Shown here one piece after another: positions 1 through 6,272 of a DNA stretch of 7,835 bases. Position 1 is the stretch's first letter. Each line of letters opens with the position of its first letter. The stretch comes from JBEIVB01 sp040374085 (GTDB lineage Bacteria > Bacteroidota > Bacteroidia > UBA4408), in assembly GCA_040374085.1 (NCBI GenBank), contig JBEIVB010000103.1:1-7835 (forward strand), read 5' to 3'. The notes below the pieces were generated by a model. It saw nothing but the letters and a program-made list of their open reading frames with translations. It was not told the origin of the DNA and ran no database searches. The position numbers and the translations under genes are program-made.

Positions 1-336
1 CTCCTCCAGGTAGGTTTGCAGGATGGGGTCGCGGGGGCGGTAGTGCCAGTTTACCTGCTTGCGGGTGAAGTAGTCGAACTCCAGCTTGGCGTTGAGCATG
101 TTGGGAGATTCTTTTGCATTATAAAATCCCATGGCCCTCACTTTTTTCTTTTCGTCTCTCAGCCTGCGCACAATCTGCTGCACCATTTTCAACTCCTCGG
201 GCTGGGTGGCATCGAAGAGTATGCCTATGGTTTGGGCCTGCTCCCAGGGGCAAACGGTAACCTTGCGCCCGGGCGAAGGAATCACCCGCTGAAGGAAGTA
301 TTCGCCGGCTTTGGCTCGGGTTTTCTGCACCACCAT
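1..336 (-). CDS. DUF6913-like small protein, C-terminus cut by the window edge
   Basis: An open frame of 112 codons runs from ATG at 336 to the left edge without a stop, so the gene is 3'-truncated here. The start is well bounded: the in-frame triplet 12 nt upstream is the ligA stop codon, leaving a 9-nt gap. The protein opens MVVQKTRAKAGEYFLQ, followed by a basic stretch, a segment with beta-strand character (QTIGILFDA), an amphipathic charged helix (LKMVQQIVRRLRDEKKK), a second strand (VRAMGFYNA) and a FTRKQVNWHYRPRDP stretch. This order, with the LNW-type motif before the last seen helix, resembles from memory the Bacteroidota family DUF6913, which is about 170 residues long, has no known function, and is often found near ligA or dapA. 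No signal peptide or membrane segment is visible, so it is probably cytosolic. Co-transcription with ligA is likely from spacing. The family call is by resemblance only. Confidence 0.65.
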   Translation of the reverse strand, partial: MVVQKTRAKAGEYFLQRVIPSPGRKVTVCPWEQAQTIGILFDATQPEELKMVQQIVRRLRDEKKKVRAMGFYNAKESPNMLNAKLEFDYFTRKQVNWHYRPRDPILQTYLEE

Positions 337-345
337 ATTGCAAGG

Positions 346-2367
346 TTACGGGGTTTTGATGAGGGCAAGAAATGCTTCTTCTGAAAGGATGGCCACGCCC
401 AGCTTCTCGGCCTTGCGCAGCTTTTCGGGACCCATCTTGTCGCCCGCCACGAGGTAGTCGGTTTTGGCCGAAACGGAAGACACCACCTTGCCTCCATGCT
501 TTTCAATTTCTTCTTTGATGCCCTCACGCGAGAATTGAGCAAACACGCCGCTCACCACCAAGGATTTTCCTTCCAGAGCGTTGCTCACGAGTTGATGCGC
601 CGCCGGATCCATCTCGAGCTTCAAGCCTGCCGAGCGCAAGCGCGCCAGGGTTTGTTGGTGCTCTGCACTCCGGAAAAAACGGTGCACCGATTCGGCAATC
701 ACCTCGCCCACTTCCTCGGCTTCGAGCAGTTGCGCCACATCCATACCGGCCAAGGCATCCAACGCCCCTGCAAAACGGGCCAGCTTGCGCGCGGTGGTCT
801 CGCCCACGTGGCGTATGCCCAGCGCAAAAAGCACGCGCTCGAAGGGAACGCTCCGAGAGGCATCAATGCCCGCCAGGATGTTGGCCGCCGATTTCTCTGC
901 CATGCGCTCTAAGGGCAACAGGTGCTGCATGTGCAAGTCGTAAAGGTCGGCGTAGGTGCGCACCAAGCCCGCCTGATACAAGAGGTCTATGGTTTCTTCG
1001 CCCAGGCTGTTGATGTCCATGGCTTTGCGCCCCACAAAATGCACCAACCGGCCCTTTATCTGGGGCGGACAGCCATCCTCATTGGGACAAAAGTGCTGCG
1101 CCTCGCCTTCGGTGCGTTGCAACACGGTGTGGCATTCCGGACAGTGGGTTATAAACTCTATTTTATGGGCACCCGGGCTGCGGGCCTCCTTATCGGCGCC
1201 CATAATTTTGGGTATGATCTCCCCTCCTTTCTCCACCAGCACCCAATCGTTGAGGTGGAGATCCAGTTCGCCTATAATATCGGCGTTGTGCAAACTGGCG
1301 CGCTTCACCACGGTGCCGGCCAGCTTCACCGGCTCTAAGTTGGCAACGGGCGTAACCGCTCCGGTGCGTCCTACCTGATAAGAAACGCTCAACAAGCGGG
1401 TGCGCGCCTGCTCGGCTTTGTATTTGTAGGCTATGGCCCAGCGGGGCGATTTTGCCGTAAAACCCAGTACCTGCTGCTGGCGGTAGCTGTTTACTTTTAT
1501 AACAATTCCGTCTATGTCGAAGGGCAAGTGGTGGCGTTCTTTGTCCCAATGGGCAATGAAGCGTTTCACTTCCTCAATGCCCTTGGCAAGCCGGGCCTGA
1601 GTGGGCACGGGCAGTCCCCATGAGCGGGCGGCTTGCATGCTTTCATAATGCGTTTCAAATACCTGGTTGTCGGCATACAGGAAATAGAGGAAGCAAGATA
1701 GCTTGCGCTTGGCTACCTGTGCCGAGTCTTGGAGCTTAAGGGTGCCGGCTGCGGCGTTGCGGGGGTTGGCCAGCAGGGGCTCGCCTAGGTCTTCGCGCTC
1801 TTGGTTGAGGGTCTCAAAGGCTTTGTGGGTGAGCATGACCTCTCCGCGTATCTCAAAGCGCTCGGGGTAGTTGCCCGCATTCAGCTTCAGGGGCACGTTG
1901 CCAATGGTGCGCACGTTGTCGGTAACATCGTCGCCCTGGGTGCCGTCTCCGCGCGTTACGCCCAGCACCAGAGCGCCGGCTTCGTAGGTGAGGCCAATGG
2001 CCACGCCATCAAATTTCAGCTCGCAACAATATTCCACGGGTTCGTCTTCTGCACCCAGCCCTTTGCGCACCCGGGCATCGAACTCGTCGAGCTCAGACTC
2101 GTTGTAGGTGTTGCCCAAGGAGAGCATGGGGTAGCGGTGCACCACGGTGCGGAAGGCTTTGGTGATGGTGCCTCCCACTTTTCGGGTGGGCGAGTTGGGG
2201 TCGTGAAACTGAGGCCAGGCATCTTCCAGGGCTTGCAGCTCGCGCAAGAGGGCGTCAAAGGCGCTGTCGGATATGATGGGCGCCGCCAGTTGGTAGTATC
2301 GGTGGTTGTGGTCTTCCAGCTCGGCGCGCAAGGCCAATATGCGCAGGTGGGCTTCAGGTTCGGTCAT
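346..2367 (-). CDS. ligA: NAD-dependent DNA ligase LigA
   Basis: This is the replicative and repair ligase that seals 3'-OH/5'-phosphate nicks, using NAD+ to adenylate its active-site lysine. From ATG 2367 it has 673 residues, close to the usual family length of about 670. The order is complete: domain Ia with HNHRYY near residue 21; adenylation domain with the KxDG motif (ELKFDG, catalytic Lys118), TRGDGTQGDDVT (138-149), NPRNAAAGTL (201-210) and DGIVIKVN (286-293); OB domain around 325-400; a Cys4 zinc finger (C409, C412, C427, C433); helix-hairpin-helix repeats (for example RVLFALGIRHVGETTA near 511-525); and a C-terminal BRCT domain (about 598-673, with KTDYLVAGDKMG). The frame stays open 30 codons further upstream, but those codons do not look like ligase, and the 2367 ATG gives the normal N-terminus MTEPEAHLRI. 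That start lies inside the end of the upstream acetyltransferase gene (14-nt overlap), suggesting translational coupling. All key residues are intact. Confidence 0.98.
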   Translation of the reverse strand: MTEPEAHLRILALRAELEDHNHRYYQLAAPIISDSAFDALLRELQALEDAWPQFHDPNSPTRKVGGTITKAFRTVVHRYPMLSLGNTYNESELDEFDARVRKGLGAEDEPVEYCCELKFDGVAIGLTYEAGALVLGVTRGDGTQGDDVTDNVRTIGNVPLKLNAGNYPERFEIRGEVMLTHKAFETLNQEREDLGEPLLANPRNAAAGTLKLQDSAQVAKRKLSCFLYFLYADNQVFETHYESMQAARSWGLPVPTQARLAKGIEEVKRFIAHWDKERHHLPFDIDGIVIKVNSYRQQQVLGFTAKSPRWAIAYKYKAEQARTRLLSVSYQVGRTGAVTPVANLEPVKLAGTVVKRASLHNADIIGELDLHLNDWVLVEKGGEIIPKIMGADKEARSPGAHKIEFITHCPECHTVLQRTEGEAQHFCPNEDGCPPQIKGRLVHFVGRKAMDINSLGEETIDLLYQAGLVRTYADLYDLHMQHLLPLERMAEKSAANILAGIDASRSVPFERVLFALGIRHVGETTARKLARFAGALDALAGMDVAQLLEAEEVGEVIAESVHRFFRSAEHQQTLARLRSAGLKLEMDPAAHQLVSNALEGKSLVVSGVFAQFSREGIKEEIEKHGGKVVSSVSAKTDYLVAGDKMGPEKLRKAEKLGVAILSEEAFLALIKTP

Positions 2368-2893
2368 GTTGCCGGGGAGAAAAACATTGAAGTAATATTT
2401 CGTCGATCCAGCCCTGTTGCCCGCGAAACCACTGTTTGCGGGTTCCACAGGGCTCAAAGCCTTGGGCAGTGAAGAGGTTCAGGCTGGGTTGGTTGTCGGA
2501 TTGCACCGAGGCAAAGAGCTGGTGCAGCATGAGATGGTCGAAGGCATATTCTTTCACCAGCTCGAGGGCGGTGGTGCCGTAGCCCCGGCCTCTGCTGTCG
2601 GGGTCGGCAATGAGAAGGCCCACGCCGGCTCTTTGGTGCACGGGGTTTAGGTCGTAGAGGTCTACCACACCCAAGGGGGCTTGGCCCTCGAAGTGCAGCA
2701 AAAGGCGCGCGCCGCCCATGCCAAACGGATGGCTGCTGAGCTGACGCTCCACGTAGTCGAGCATCTCGGCATGCGAAAGAGGCCGCCAGGCCCAACCGAA
2801 TTTCCAAACGGCCGGATCGTTCTCCCAGGCCAGGAGTTGCTCCACATCGCCCCTATCGGGGCAGCGAAGACGAAGCGGGGTGGAGGCATGCAT
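2354..2893 (-). CDS. GNAT-family N-acetyltransferase, SpeG/RimL-like
   Basis: This is a 179-residue protein with the GCN5-related acetyltransferase fold, which transfers acetyl from acetyl-CoA to an amine. It opens with the family's first strand (TPLRLRCPDRGDVEQLLAWENDP), then PLGVVDLYDLNPVHQRAGVG (about 73-92) and the CoA pyrophosphate-binding motif A, SRGRGYGTTAL (100-110), matching R/QxxGxG/A. The NQPSLNLFTAQGF stretch (134-146) matches the usual N-x-x-(A/S)-x-x-x-Y/F-x-x-x-GF motif B. The DLYDLNPVHQRA region is reminiscent of spermidine acetyltransferase SpeG and of ribosomal-protein acetyltransferases, but the substrate cannot be read from sequence. ATG 2893 is chosen over a TTG at 2932 because homology-like sequence begins about there and the TTG extension (SKTISFAVL) would run up to the divergent gene. 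It is the first gene of the minus-strand run leading into ligA, overlapping it by 14 nt. Confidence 0.88.
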   Translation of the reverse strand: MHASTPLRLRCPDRGDVEQLLAWENDPAVWKFGWAWRPLSHAEMLDYVERQLSSHPFGMGGARLLLHFEGQAPLGVVDLYDLNPVHQRAGVGLLIADPDSRGRGYGTTALELVKEYAFDHLMLHQLFASVQSDNQPSLNLFTAQGFEPCGTRKQWFRGQQGWIDEILLQCFSPRQHDRT

Positions 2894-2901
2894 GAGCACA
2901 G

Positions 2902-2932
2902 CAAAAGAAATTGTTTTACTTCGTAACCCCAA
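2902..2932 (-). promoter_or_regulatory. Weak candidate Bacteroidota promoter for the GNAT-ligA run
   Basis: The 39-bp gap between divergent starts (2894-2932) must sit near or within control DNA for the minus-strand run. Reading the minus strand, TTG (2932-2930) is followed after 20 nt by TTCTTTTG (2909-2902). This compares with the Bacteroidota primary-sigma pattern TTG-N17-23-TAnnTTTG, with one mismatch (T for A at the second position of the -7 box). Transcription would then start only a few bases before ATG 2893, giving an almost leaderless message, which weakens the call. No comparable pattern was found on the plus strand for the acyltransferase gene. Confidence 0.22.
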
Positions 2933-4234
2933 ATGGAACCCGCCCGTTTCCGCATAAACGTTACCCTAAACCCGCTGTATTGGCTCTGCCAGGGGCTGTT
3001 CCAAATCGGCATACGCGTGTATTTCCGCACCATAAGGGCAAAAGGCCTGCGCAGCATACCCAAGGACAAACCGGTGCTGCTGGCCATCAACCACACCAAC
3101 GCGTTCCTCGACTCATCGGTGCTGCACATCCTCCTGCGCCGCAACGTGCACAGCTTAGCCCGGGGCGATGTGTTCAAAAACCCGGTGGCCAACTATTTCC
3201 TCCGCATCTTTCACATCCTGCCCATTTTTCGGCTGCGCGAAGGCATAGAGCACCTGCCCAAGAACAACGAGAGCTTCCGCCTCAGCATGGAGGTGCTGGA
3301 AAGGGCCGATCAGCCCCTCATCATCTATCCCGAGGGCGACTGCGTGCAGGAGTACGCCATTCGTCCTTTTCGAAAAGGCATGGCCCGCATCGCCTTTTTA
3401 TTAGAAGAAAAATATAATTTCGAATCCGCACTGGAGATCGTTCCGGTGTCGTTGTTCTACAGCCGCCTCAGCCGCTGGGGCGGGACCCTGGAGGTGCAGG
3501 TGGGCAAACCCCTTAAGGTGAGCCCATACAAAGAGGCTTGGCAACGCGACAAGGCCCGAGCCCTCAACGCCCTAACCCGCGACTGCGAAGCCGCTCTGCG
3601 CCAAACCGGCGTGCACCTGCCCGATGCCCACGATCAGGCCCTGCTCTCGCTCTGGTACGATGCCATGGGCAGCACGGCCGCCGCGCAACCGGTGTCGCAT
3701 TGGTTGAAAAAGTTGCACAGCGAGGCAGATCCGCACAGGCGCCAGCAACACCTCGAAGCCCTGAGCCACTACCGGCGCACCCTAAGCCTGCACGGCCTGC
3801 GCCATGCACAGGTGGTGCAACCCGTGCCCTTGGGCCAATGGGCCTTTTCGGGCTTGCTTGCCCTGCTGGGGGCAGTGCCCGGACTCCTCGGCTGGTTGTT
3901 TTTTTATCTGCCCTTTCAATGGCCCGCCAAGAAAGCGCGGGCCTTGTGTGCCTCGGTGGAGTTTGTGGCCAGCGTTACCGTTGGGCTGGGCTCCTTTGCT
4001 ATGGCACTGTGGATGGTGGTTGCGGCCCTTCTATTGACCTTTACCCTGGGCGGCATTTCCTTTTGGGCTTACCTGGGCGTGTTGCTCATTTGGGGTGCTT
4101 ACACGCTTGCATGGGGCGCGGTGGCCCGGCGCTGGTACCGCCTCAGCCGCTGGCTTTGGCTTACCCGCAACCGTCCCGATGAGGCCCAAGCGGTGCTCGA
4201 TGCGCAACGCAATGCGCTGGGCACCTGGCTTTAG
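2933..4234 (+). CDS. Membrane-bound glycerolipid (PlsC/GPAT-like) acyltransferase
   Basis: This 433-residue protein belongs to the PlsC-type phospholipid acyltransferase superfamily, which acylates glycerol-3-phosphate or lysophosphatidate at the inner membrane. The catalytic site is visible as LLAINHTNAFLD (49-60, His54 and Asp60), followed by LREGIEHLPKNNESF (101-115), the substrate-binding IIYPEGD block (130-136), RPFRKGMARIAF (144-155) and a strand-rich EIVPVSLFYS (168-177). The His-Asp spacing is HX5D rather than the textbook HX4D, a form I associate with Gpt2/Sct1-like and Bacteroidota members (NHPNSFLD type). The C-terminal 130 residues add two or three hydrophobic helices (about 304-328, 343-372 and 374-396), then a basic tail. 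Unlike bare PlsC proteins of about 240 residues, this one carries a long middle region and its own anchor. It stands alone on the plus strand, divergent from the GNAT gene and convergent with the next gene 6 bp away. Whether its acceptor is glycerol-3-phosphate or lysophosphatidate is undecided. Confidence 0.88.
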   Translation: MEPARFRINVTLNPLYWLCQGLFQIGIRVYFRTIRAKGLRSIPKDKPVLLAINHTNAFLDSSVLHILLRRNVHSLARGDVFKNPVANYFLRIFHILPIFRLREGIEHLPKNNESFRLSMEVLERADQPLIIYPEGDCVQEYAIRPFRKGMARIAFLLEEKYNFESALEIVPVSLFYSRLSRWGGTLEVQVGKPLKVSPYKEAWQRDKARALNALTRDCEAALRQTGVHLPDAHDQALLSLWYDAMGSTAAAQPVSHWLKKLHSEADPHRRQQHLEALSHYRRTLSLHGLRHAQVVQPVPLGQWAFSGLLALLGAVPGLLGWLFFYLPFQWPAKKARALCASVEFVASVTVGLGSFAMALWMVVAALLLTFTLGGISFWAYLGVLLIWGAYTLAWGAVARRWYRLSRWLWLTRNRPDEAQAVLDAQRNALGTWL

Positions 4235-4240
4235 ACGAGC

Positions 4241-5542
4241 TTACAGGCGATAGGCAGCCCTCACCTCAAACCCATGATACACCGGCTCTGGCCGGGCAAC
4301 ACTTTTGGTTATCGTTGGGGTAACCTGATACAGCGCGCTCAACCACCACCGGTTGCTGCGCCAATCCACACCCGCAGTGGCGGTGGCCGAGGTGATCATG
4401 CGCACGGGCTGGTTCACCAAGAAGCGCTCGCTGGGCGGACCCGGAGCCTCTTCGGGGCGGCGGAAGGCCACCCGCTGCCAGGCACGCACATCGAGGTCGG
4501 TGCCGGCCCCAAAGCTGAGGCCAAAGCCCTTGGAAAGCGCGCGGTGGTATTGAATGCGCAGGGGCACCTGAAGGGTTTGCGTTTGCAGATCTATGCCCCG
4601 GGCGCTGCTGTCTATGGGTGCAGCCGGGCGCGGGCCACGGGTGCGGTCGGCGTTGAAATCGTCCATGTCGCGGGCGTTGGCAAAGCGGGCACGGTCTGAG
4701 TTGGCGTAGGCCAGTCCCACCAAGGCGCTCCAGTTGCGGCCCAACATAACCGTGGCCGTTAGGCCCAGCGTAAGGCGGGCTGGACTGGGAGCACACCGCA
4801 CGCCTCCGTAAACCTGCGGAAAGGATCGGGTCTTGGGAGCATCGGGATATACGGCTTTGGGGTTGATGGCTGCATCGGCCTCATCGCTCAGATAAGGCGC
4901 TTGCAGGTAGGCCAGTCGATGGTTCTCGGGTACGGCAACGGCTCCTTTGGGAACGAAGCTGCGCAGAGAGAGCTCGGGGTTGGGCGAAGACGAAGAGCCG
5001 CTTGCAGAGGGCACCGAAAAGTCTTCCTCTGCCCCACCCCCGTTGGCCTCAGACAAAGAGGTGCCGGCGGGCGGCAGGTTGGCAAAACGGCCAAAGGGCT
5101 TTTTCGCCCGAGGCGCTCTACCTGAGGAGGAAAAGCGGGATGCGCCATGCCCCGATACGCCCGCCGATTCAGATGCCGATAAGGGCGTGGAGGCCAGAAC
5201 GGTCTCGGCCCGGCCACCCGTGCGAACCGGCTCCGATGCCGTATGCACATAAACGGTATCGTGCACCACCGGCAAGGCGTTGGTTTCGGAACGAGAGGTT
5301 ATAAGTTCGCGTAGATTTTTATTCTCATTGAGTTGTAAAAGGTTCAGGATGGTTAAGGATACGATGAGTCCGATAGAGGCCGCAAAAGCCCAGCGTGAGG
5401 ATCGGGTGAGCACGGGCGATGGGGCCGGCAGCCGTTGTTTCTTAAGCTGCTGCACCACACGGTCTACCTCCTGGGGCTGGTGAGGGGCGTTGTAACCTTC
5501 GAGGCGGCGGCGAAGGGCGTCGTCAAATTCTTCCGCGTTCAT
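4241..5542 (-). CDS. Putative anti-sigma/sensor protein: one TM helix plus C-terminal beta-barrel-like domain
   Basis: This is a 433-residue protein whose gene starts inside the end of the ECF sigma gene (20-nt overlap), the classic place for an anti-sigma factor. Residues 1-50 form a short, charged, presumably cytoplasmic head (FDDALRRRLEGYNAP... VVQQLKKQRLP). Residues 51-70 form one hydrophobic helix (WAFAASIGLIVSLTILNLLQ). The VVHDTVYVHT stretch (92-101) is typical of periplasmic linkers in Bacteroidota, and 102-200 is a Ser/Gly/Ala/Pro-rich spacer. Residues 244-433 show alternating amphipathic strands, including LQTQTLQVPLRIQYHRAL followed by FGLSFGAGTDLD, the pattern of PorT/OmpW-type outer-membrane barrels, ending in YHGFEVRAAYRL. 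No recognisable zinc anti-sigma (HxxxCxxC) motif is present, so sigma binding is inferred from position and layout. Proteins of this layout recur after ECF sigma genes in Bacteroidota but I know of no settled function. It could instead be a structural tether between membranes. Confidence 0.7.
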   Translation of the reverse strand: MNAEEFDDALRRRLEGYNAPHQPQEVDRVVQQLKKQRLPAPSPVLTRSSRWAFAASIGLIVSLTILNLLQLNENKNLRELITSRSETNALPVVHDTVYVHTASEPVRTGGRAETVLASTPLSASESAGVSGHGASRFSSSGRAPRAKKPFGRFANLPPAGTSLSEANGGGAEEDFSVPSASGSSSSPNPELSLRSFVPKGAVAVPENHRLAYLQAPYLSDEADAAINPKAVYPDAPKTRSFPQVYGGVRCAPSPARLTLGLTATVMLGRNWSALVGLAYANSDRARFANARDMDDFNADRTRGPRPAAPIDSSARGIDLQTQTLQVPLRIQYHRALSKGFGLSFGAGTDLDVRAWQRVAFRRPEEAPGPPSERFLVNQPVRMITSATATAGVDWRSNRWWLSALYQVTPTITKSVARPEPVYHGFEVRAAYRL

Positions 5543-6137
5543 GTGCCTTGCGTTTTACAGAATAAACTTCGAACACCTCGGGGTGATGCTCGAAAATGAG
5601 GTGCTGCAGCTTGCGACGTGCATCCTGCAGGTTGGATTTGCTGGTGCCTTCCGATATGCTCAGCATCTCGGCAATCTGGCGGTGGTTGTAGCCTTCTAAC
5701 ACATACAACGAAAACACCATGCGGTAAGCCGGTGTAAGGCGCTGCACCAAGGCCAGGATGTCTTGCACGGCCAGCTTCTGCAACACATCCTCGTCTACCA
5801 CCGGAACATCGGCCTTCTCTATGTCCACCCTCAACGAGAACCGCACGTTTTTGCGGTAATAGTCGATGGAGGTGTTCACCGAAATGGTGCGCAACCAGGC
5901 CTTAAACGGTTGGGCCGCGTCGTAGCGATGCAGGTTCTGAAAGACCTTTAGAAATACATCCGATACGATCTCTTCTGATTCCATGTTGTTGCCGGCGTAT
6001 TTGATGGCTACGGTTTTCACAAAACCAAAAAACAGGTGCACCAGCGCAGCCCGTGCCGGCTCTTTGCCTTGCTGGCAATCGTCGAGCAGGCGGGGCAGTT
6101 CGGCTTCGGTGTAGGTTTTGCGGCGGGGGAAAAACAA
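5523..6137 (-). CDS. ECF-type RNA polymerase sigma factor
   Basis: This 204-residue sigma-70-family protein directs RNA polymerase to a specific promoter set, usually released from an anti-sigma partner by an envelope signal. Region 2 spans about 27-98: the -10-recognition helix region holds MESEEIVSDVFLKVFQNL (52-69) and FKAWLRTISVNTSIDYYRK (78-96). Region 4 spans about 125-182, with the helix-turn-helix GYNHRQIAEMLSISEGTSKS (149-168) for the -35 element. Region 3 is absent, as expected for the ECF group. The only usual start codon before Met52 is TTG at 6137; an in-frame TAG lies at 6153-6155, so the window for initiation is 15 nt upstream at most. Starting at TTG keeps a full N-terminal helix (ELPRLLDDCQQGKEPARAAL), so it is preferred. 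No strong ribosome-binding sequence precedes it. The stop overlaps the next gene by 20 nt, implying coupled synthesis with the membrane partner. An unusual basic C-terminal tail (VKRKAHERGRI) follows region 4. Confidence 0.93.
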   Translation of the reverse strand: MFFPRRKTYTEAELPRLLDDCQQGKEPARAALVHLFFGFVKTVAIKYAGNNMESEEIVSDVFLKVFQNLHRYDAAQPFKAWLRTISVNTSIDYYRKNVRFSLRVDIEKADVPVVDEDVLQKLAVQDILALVQRLTPAYRMVFSLYVLEGYNHRQIAEMLSISEGTSKSNLQDARRKLQHLIFEHHPEVFEVYSVKRKAHERGRI

Positions 6138-6272
6138 GGATTCCGGATTTTTCTATACCAACAATACGCAAGTTGCCCGAGATGGGTGGGGTGCTGCCCA
6201 AAACTTTTTTTCCTCACCCTCACCCAACCCTTATCATAAAACAGGCGTAATGGGGGTATAAACGCACAACAC
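6138..6272. promoter_or_regulatory. Divergent control region between ECF sigma gene and dihaem lipoprotein gene
   Basis: This 135-bp stretch separates divergently transcribed starts at 6137 (minus) and 6273 (plus), so promoters for both directions are expected in it. The sequence shows a seven-T run (6205-6211), followed by a pyrimidine-rich CCTCACCCTCACCCAACCC (6212-6230), an AT-rich TTATCATAAAA, and GGGGGTATAAAC about 20 bp before the plus start. I could not match the Bacteroidota primary promoter (TTG-N17-23-TAnnTTTG) convincingly in either direction, which would fit ECF-type control but does not prove it. No hairpin or riboswitch fold was recognised. Confidence 0.35.

Noticed and set aside
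2368..2457. A 30-residue N-terminal extension of LigA
   Set aside because: The extension lies inside the acetyltransferase gene and does not resemble ligase; ATG 2367 gives the standard N-terminus and length.
1801..2472. A 223-codon plus-strand open frame opposite ligA
   Set aside because: It lies entirely antisense to an intact, motif-complete ligA and its start region; the Gly/Val/His-rich translation is a by-product of the codon pattern on the other strand.
3538..4182. A 214-codon plus-strand frame inside the acyltransferase gene
   Set aside because: It is a +1 shadow with an Arg/Pro/Ala-rich translation, while the main frame carries the catalytic motifs and membrane helices.
4266..4796. 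A 176-codon minus-strand frame within the sigma-partner gene
   Set aside because: It overlaps the barrel-coding half in another frame, with Pro/Arg/His-rich low-quality protein and no start context.
6212..6230. Short CCTCAC repeat that might be a protein-binding site
   Set aside because: Two copies of six bases in a pyrimidine-rich tract are too little to distinguish from simple base composition.
6216..6268. Possible minus-strand promoter TTG-N17-TACGCCTG for the sigma gene
   Set aside because: Two of four bases in the final TTTG differ from the Bacteroidota -7 box and the leader would be about 95 nt, so the match is no better than chance.
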